Assembly (NCBI GenBank): GCA_964424355.1
Contig: CAYRIO010000007.1
Span: forward strand, 95,518 to 159,517
From: CAZEHS01 sp964424355
GTDB lineage: Bacteria; Bacillota; Clostridia; Peptostreptococcales; Acidaminobacteraceae
Direction of reading: 5' to 3'
DNA length: 64,000 nucleotides
In this document: positions 59,701-64,000 of the stretch, piece by piece
How the letters are laid out: each line of letters starts with the position of its first letter
How positions within the stretch are numbered: the stretch's first letter is position 1
Program-made: the position numbers and the translations under genes
The notes under the pieces: model-generated
Seen by the model: only the letters and a program-made list of their open reading frames with translations
Databases searched by the model: none
What the model was told of the DNA's origin: nothing

Positions 59701-60678
59701 TTACCTGCCCTCCGTGTCATCCTGAGTCAGGACCTTGATGGGAATATTGATATAGGCCGATTGCCTGTCGTTCAGCATCAGGGTGTGCAGGGCCTCCACA
59801 CTCATTTTGCCCAGGGAGCCATAATCCTCCACGACGCTGGCGTAGATGGTTTTCTTTTTCAGATAATCAAGGATCTCTGGAATCTCCCCGCTGGCGATGA
59901 CCTGGATCTGTCCCACCTTATTGAGATCAATCAAGACCTTCACCACCCGCAGGGCATCGATGGGATCCGTACAGACCACGGTCCGGATCTGTTGCCGGTA
60001 GATCAGGTCGTTGATGATCAGTTCGGCCCGTTTCTTGGAGGAATACTCCACCGTCAGGGAGCTGATGCTGGGATTTTGAGAATTATACTCATGGATACCG
60101 TTGAGGTAGCTGTTGGAAGAAGCGCCGTTCTGATCTGTGTATTCACTGCTGAGAATCAGCAGGACATCCGCCGGGGTTGGATTGGCCGCATCGATGATGC
60201 CAGCCGTCGTCTGCCCGAGATTGAATTTATTGGTGCCGATGTACGCATCCCGCTGACTGTCTGGAGAATCGTTCCCAATGGTGACCACCCGGATCCCCAT
60301 ATCCCGGCTCTTACGGATCGGATCCCGAGCCAGCTGGTTGTTGGACAGCTTCACCAGGATGCCATCCACCTTCGACAACGCTGCCATTTCAAACACTTTG
60401 TCCAGTTCTGCCGGAATGGCCGGATCCGAAACCGGATACACCTCCACCACCACTTTCTTGGCGAGAGCTGCATTCTGAAGCCCTGTCAGATAGGTTGTCC
60501 AGGAATAGGAGGCCGTGTCATCGGCGATTACCGCAAAATGATAGACCGGGGTGTCCTGCCCCAGCAGGGTTTCTGTCCCGGAATAGCTGCGGATCAATCG
60601 GGTTGTTTGAAAAGCGTAAAATATCAGGACAATCAAGACACTTAATAAAATCAGCTCTATGGTCTTCGCTCTGCGCAT
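59701..60678 (-). CDS. Membrane-anchored periplasmic-binding-protein sensor
   Basis: A 325-residue protein with an N-terminal membrane anchor (residues 8-24, no lipobox) and a type I binding-protein domain (FAVIADDTASYSWTTYLTGLQNAAL, VRVVTIGNDSPDSQRDAYIGTNKFNLGQT). It is related to ribose-type binding proteins and diverges from the XylF-like proteins. It lies 3 bases before the kinase gene, so it probably partners with it as a sugar sensor rather than in transport. Confidence 0.85.
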   Translation of the reverse strand: MRRAKTIELILLSVLIVLIFYAFQTTRLIRSYSGTETLLGQDTPVYHFAVIADDTASYSWTTYLTGLQNAALAKKVVVEVYPVSDPAIPAELDKVFEMAALSKVDGILVKLSNNQLARDPIRKSRDMGIRVVTIGNDSPDSQRDAYIGTNKFNLGQTTAGIIDAANPTPADVLLILSSEYTDQNGASSNSYLNGIHEYNSQNPSISSLTVEYSSKKRAELIINDLIYRQQIRTVVCTDPIDALRVVKVLIDLNKVGQIQVIASGEIPEILDYLKKKTIYASVVEDYGSLGKMSVEALHTLMLNDRQSAYINIPIKVLTQDDTEGR

Positions 60679-60813
60679 TGGGATTTCCCTTCAGAATTGA
60701 ATTCAAGCCTATTTTGAGTATACCGCTCTGCATGGAAACAGCAAGGGTCTTTTCACCTGCATTGTCAACATTGTTCTCTGGAAGCAGTATAATAAAAGAG
60801 GAGGTGATCTGAT

Positions 60814-61575
60814 ATGAACCCGATCCACGAATCCATCGCGCAGCTGGCCCAGCTATTCAAAAGCAACCGCTCCATCGTTTTTTTCGGGGGCGCCGGCACA
60901 TCAACGGAAAGCAACATCCCGGATTTTCGCTCTAAAGACGGCCTTTACAGCACAAATTTCCGGGGGCTTGATCCAGAATACCTGCTGAGCCACGACTGCC
61001 TGATGCAGGAACCCACGCTCTTCTATGAATACCTGAAATCCAAGCTCTATTTCCCCAACGCCTTGCCGAACAAAACCCACAAAGTCCTCTCCCGACTGGA
61101 ACAGCGGGGAATCCTGAATACTGTCATCACCCAGAACATCGATGGTCTTCATCAGGCTGCCGGGAGCCGGAACGTCATTGAACTCCATGGCGCCATGACC
61201 CGAGCCAGCTGTACCCGATGCCGCATCCCTTATCCCGGAGAATCCCTGTTCGTCTCCGAAACACCGATTCCGTATTGCCCCCAGTGCCATGGCATGCTGC
61301 GCCCGGAAGTGACCCTCTACGGGGAAGCCCTGGACGCCGAAGTGATCGAATCCGCCACTGCGGCCCTGTCCCGAGCTGATATCCTGATTGTGGGCGGCAC
61401 CAGCCTGGCTGTCTATCCCGCAGCCAGCTTTCTTTCCTATTTCAGAGGCAGCACCCTGGTGCTGATGAACCGGGATGCCACCCCCATCGACAAAAAAGCC
61501 AGCCTCATCATCCGTGAGCCCATCGGTCATTCCATGGGTCAGGCTTATGAGCTGGCTTTTGAAGAACCGGTTTAA
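60814..61575 (+). CDS. Sir2-family NAD-dependent protein deacylase
   Basis: A 253-residue sirtuin. The NAD-binding GGAGTSTESNIPDFRS, catalytic QNIDGLHQAAG with His in ELHG, and four zinc Cys (ASCTRCR and PYCPQCHG) are all present. It likely removes acetyl or other acyl groups from lysines. GAGGAGG precedes the ATG. It is monocistronic and convergent with the GGDEF gene, 4 bases apart. Confidence 0.93.
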   Translation: MNPIHESIAQLAQLFKSNRSIVFFGGAGTSTESNIPDFRSKDGLYSTNFRGLDPEYLLSHDCLMQEPTLFYEYLKSKLYFPNALPNKTHKVLSRLEQRGILNTVITQNIDGLHQAAGSRNVIELHGAMTRASCTRCRIPYPGESLFVSETPIPYCPQCHGMLRPEVTLYGEALDAEVIESATAALSRADILIVGGTSLAVYPAASFLSYFRGSTLVLMNRDATPIDKKASLIIREPIGHSMGQAYELAFEEPV

Positions 61576-61579
61576 GGAT

Positions 61580-62842
61580 TCATTGGGTTTCATCAATCAT
61601 GGCATATTTTCGGGAGCCTGCCTGATGGGCAGCCTTCACCGCTTCCTCCAGCTGGTGGATAAGCGCTTCGGCCTGGAGAGGCTCTTCCGGCATGATTACC
61701 AGGATGCCCACGGAAAGCGGATGCGGCGCTTCAATCAGCAGAGGCTCTATGAAACTGACCGCATTTTCGGCCTCGGTGTTGTGAAGGAAAATTCCAAACT
61801 CATCCCCCCCAAAGCGGCACAACCCGTCAGCCCCCCTTTTAACTCGGGTTTTGAGGAATTCAGCCGTCCTTATCAGGGCCTGGTCTCCATGGACTTCCCC
61901 CTGCAGGGAATTGAACCGTGAGAAATCCTCTAAATCTGCCAGCATCAGGGTCAGTGGCATCCCTTCCCGCCGACAGACGGCATGCTCATGCGCCAACAGT
62001 CCCATAAATCTCCGGCGGTTGATGAGTCCTGTCAGCATATCCTGAGCAGAAATTTCCGCCTCCAGACGCACCCGCTCCTCCGCTTTCCAGACACGGGTCA
62101 GAAGCTTTGTAAACGCAATCCCTGCCAGGAAAAGAATGACCAGAAAAACCCCGAACACCGTCATGCTTCTTTTAATATACGCATAGTATTTATCCGGAAA
62201 AAGATCCACACCTAAAATACCGATAAACTCGCCCTGTTTCGTGAAATAGGGGGCATAGCCTGTTATGTAGGTTCCCCATTCATCCGTATTCAGAAGGAAA
62301 GCGGGCTTTTTGTCCTTGATGATTTGCCGAACCTCCGGCCGAAGAATCGTGTAGCGGGATTTATCCGTATACCCCTGTCCGCCGGTGTCCTCCAGCCGCA
62401 GCTCCTCACTGAGGACCGCATCCAGCAGGTAGACTCCGGTCAGAGGCGTTCCAGTCACAGCATGATACTCTTCCCCTTCGCCGGATTCCACCTTGTATTT
62501 TGCTTGGTCCTTTGGAATTTCACTGAGCAGGTACACATATTTGATTTCCGAGAGTTCCATGACCTCCCGGGCGGTCTTCTCAAATTCCTGATTATAGGGA
62601 TCCGCTAATGCCGCGTTGAAATCCATCGCCAGCAGCCGGTCGTACTCCTGCTGATCCAAATCCAGCCAGTGGGTGATATCCACAGCAAGAACCAGCGCCT
62701 TGTTTCCAAGATTCGCTTTCAGGTCCTTCACCAGGATCGTGTACGACATCACGGTAAAAACAAAAACCAGACCGATTAGAATCAGTACCATCCCATAGAT
62801 CTGCTTCCGGTTGTCAAAACCCTTCATTTTTTGTTTTTCCAT
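61580..62842 (-). CDS. Cache-GGDEF diguanylate cyclase
   Basis: A 420-residue membrane protein: helix near residues 15-38, an extracytoplasmic Cache-like sensor (about 45-240, with GEFIGILGVDLFPDKYY), a second helix, and a GGDEF domain with CRFGGDEFGIFL. The usual ND of the nucleotide-binding segment is NS here (ADLEDFSRFNS), but the Asn and the GD motif remain, so activity is likely. ATG at 62842 with GGGGG upstream. Confidence 0.88.
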   Translation of the reverse strand: MEKQKMKGFDNRKQIYGMVLILIGLVFVFTVMSYTILVKDLKANLGNKALVLAVDITHWLDLDQQEYDRLLAMDFNAALADPYNQEFEKTAREVMELSEIKYVYLLSEIPKDQAKYKVESGEGEEYHAVTGTPLTGVYLLDAVLSEELRLEDTGGQGYTDKSRYTILRPEVRQIIKDKKPAFLLNTDEWGTYITGYAPYFTKQGEFIGILGVDLFPDKYYAYIKRSMTVFGVFLVILFLAGIAFTKLLTRVWKAEERVRLEAEISAQDMLTGLINRRRFMGLLAHEHAVCRREGMPLTLMLADLEDFSRFNSLQGEVHGDQALIRTAEFLKTRVKRGADGLCRFGGDEFGIFLHNTEAENAVSFIEPLLIEAPHPLSVGILVIMPEEPLQAEALIHQLEEAVKAAHQAGSRKYAMIDETQ

Positions 62843-62998
62843 GCGGTGATACCCCCTTGCGCCCGGACCGGCCTTTTCGTTAATCGCATACCCATTATAC
62901 AACGGGGGCTTTTCTTTTTCATCCTGTATAATTTACCATTAATGGGTGAACCGTTTCCCTCCCTTGATTATTTATACAAAGTTCCACTTTTGCCAATC

Positions 62999-63030
62999 AA
63001 AAGGTAGCCTTCGCCAAGAGTTACCTTTTA
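62999..63030 (-). terminator. Terminator after the coiled-coil protein gene
   Basis: AAAAGGTA pairs with TACCTTTT around a GC-containing loop, 33 bases past the stop. Confidence 0.6.
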
Positions 63031-63062
63031 AAATGTTGTCCTGTCACACTGATCAAATCCCT

Positions 63063-63329
63063 TTAAGACTGACCCCCATCATAAACCTGCTCCCGTTCAA
63101 ACAGGTGCTCACCTTCCTGTCTATCGTTCTTCACAACACCTTCATTTTCTGCATTCCAGCCATCCGCCGGGGCATCGGCCCCGCCGCTTGCCCGGCTGAC
63201 CTCCTTGCTCCGTTCCACAATTTCGTGCTCCAGCTTCACCAGCTCGGATCGGTACCGTGACATGGCCTCATGATACTCCTTTTCCAGCTTGTCTCTGCGA
63301 GCTTCCAGCTCCATCAGTTTTTGATCCAT
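63063..63329 (-). CDS. Small coiled-coil protein of unknown function
   Basis: An 88-residue charged protein. Residues 1-45 (LMELEARRDKLEKEYHEAM and SELVKLEHEIVERSKEV) form a predicted coiled coil; the rest is Gly/Asp-rich and probably disordered. No signal peptide or known domain. Translated start MDQKL has a good AAGGGTGA site upstream. Between flanking terminators it looks monocistronic. Confidence 0.6.
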   Translation of the reverse strand: MDQKLMELEARRDKLEKEYHEAMSRYRSELVKLEHEIVERSKEVSRASGGADAPADGWNAENEGVVKNDRQEGEHLFEREQVYDGGQS

Positions 63330-63412
63330 AGTCTCACCCTTCCTGTGAACTGACTTGTCCTCTTATTGTGTGTATACCCGGAGGCAGGAGAATAAAACCA
63401 CAAATCCCCGCA

Positions 63413-63475
63413 AAAATAAACACCCTGTAACACAGCGCCGGGCCTTCCCAAGCCGTCTGCCGTATTACAGGGTGT
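63413..63475 (-). terminator. Terminator after the Cys-rich-tail gene
   Basis: The minus strand pairs ACACCCTGTAA with TTACAGGGTGT across an inner GC-rich hairpin and continues into a T-rich run. It separates the partial gene at the right edge from the coiled-coil gene. Confidence 0.75.
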
Positions 63476-63567
63476 GCGGGTTCTTTTTCAGAATCCATGA
63501 TTCAACTATAGCATGCAATTGTGAACATCAGGTGAAGCAAATCTTAAAAAACTATGAAAACTGATTC

Positions 63568-64000
63568 CTAGCAGGCACCAGAGCAATCACACTGGCTGCC
63601 GCAGTCGCCGCCGCACTTTTTCTGATAACCGGTCATCAGTTCATCGAAGAGCTGTCGGGTCGCATCAGTGCTCGGAGAGGCTGAAAACCCTGCTTCCACG
63701 GTGGAAAGAGCCTGCCATTCCGGGCTTACGGAGCCCTTGGCCGTGTTGTCGTACAGCACTCTGCTGGCCCCTTGGGTCCAGTAAGCGGCCGTGCCTTGCT
63801 CCAAAGCGTTTCTGACCTTGTTATACAGAGGATTGGTGCGGAGGATTTCCGCCGTGATTTCCTCAGCAGATGTGAAGGCGGCATTGGTGGTATACATGTT
63901 CACCAGTGCCTGGATCATCTCCCAGTTCTGAAGGGGGTATGCCGGCGTCAGGGCTGCGGTAAGCTTTTGGATTTTCCGATCCGTTGCCGTAAACGTACCG
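63568..64000 (-). CDS. C-terminal part of an unrecognised protein with a Cys-rich tail
   Basis: The frame is open to the right edge, so the gene starts outside the window. The visible 143 residues are soluble and helical and end in KKCGGDCGSQCDCSGAC: five Cys in fifteen residues, likely to bind metal or form disulphides. I recognise no family. An internal ATG at 63918 could be mistaken for the start, but the coding frame continues upstream of it. Confidence 0.6.
   Translation of the reverse strand, partial: GTFTATDRKIQKLTAALTPAYPLQNWEMIQALVNMYTTNAAFTSAEEITAEILRTNPLYNKVRNALEQGTAAYWTQGASRVLYDNTAKGSVSPEWQALSTVEAGFSASPSTDATRQLFDELMTGYQKKCGGDCGSQCDCSGAC

Noticed and set aside
1..64000. CRISPR array, tRNA, rRNA or insertion sequence
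   Set aside because: I found no regularly spaced repeats, no cloverleaf-like clusters and no transposase or integrase frames; the only dispersed repeats are the three palindromic elements listed.

Overview
The window looks like a chromosomal segment of a moderately GC-rich, anaerobic, Gram-positive-type bacterium, most likely a member of the Clostridia (Bacillota). Supporting signs are strong AGGAGG-type ribosome binding sites, many intrinsic terminators, lipobox lipoproteins, LytS/YesN-type two-component systems, a DUF2225 protein and several cobalamin-dependent functions. I see no rRNA, tRNA, CRISPR array, phage or transposase gene.

Region 1 (1-6.3 kb, minus strand) holds late cobalamin biosynthesis genes: cobU, cobS and cobC, then a cobalamin riboswitch with its own promoter and an intrinsic terminator, then cbiA, cbiP, cbiB and the first codons of a cobD-like gene. 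Region 2 (6.3-14.7 kb) holds a DUF2225 protein, a long FtsA/PilM-like protein, a ferritin-like protein behind a PerR-like box, endonuclease III, a chemotaxis receptor and a Cache-HAMP-HD-GYP c-di-GMP phosphodiesterase.

Region 3 (15.1-33.7 kb) is the centrepiece: an almost complete 1,2-propanediol utilisation (PDU) bacterial microcompartment locus. On the minus strand the order is pduF-A-B-C-D-E-G-H-K-J-L, eutJ-like, long pduM-like, N-O-P-S-T. Upstream lie a response regulator and a histidine kinase carrying a PocR ligand-binding domain; pduQ is divergent. A terminator follows pduT. No pduU, pduV, pduW or pduX is present. The cobalamin genes nearby and PduO/PduS/PduG/PduH would make, recycle and repair the coenzyme B12 used by PduCDE.

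Region 4 (33.8-44.5 kb) is mixed: a HepT/MntA toxin-antitoxin pair, a PLP-dependent D-cysteine desulfhydrase-like enzyme, a YerC-like repressor, an orphan LytTR regulator, two GGDEF proteins, an SRPBCC protein, a MIF/tautomerase-like protein, and an alcohol dehydrogenase next to an AcoR-type sigma-54 activator. A sigma-54 promoter and a long inverted repeat are visible between the last two. Region 5 (44.5-51.2 kb) carries a lipoprotein, an RND efflux pump with a lipoprotein adaptor, and an acyltransferase.

Region 6 (51.5-60.7 kb, minus strand) is a sugar-sensing and uptake module: a membrane-anchored binding protein, LytS-like kinase, YesN-like regulator, a second anchored XylF-like protein, then XylF/XylG/XylH-like transporter genes. 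It resembles the XylFII-LytS-YesN xylose system but has two anchored sensor-like proteins. Region 7 (60.8-64 kb) has a sirtuin, a GGDEF protein, a small coiled-coil protein and a truncated Cys-rich-tailed protein.
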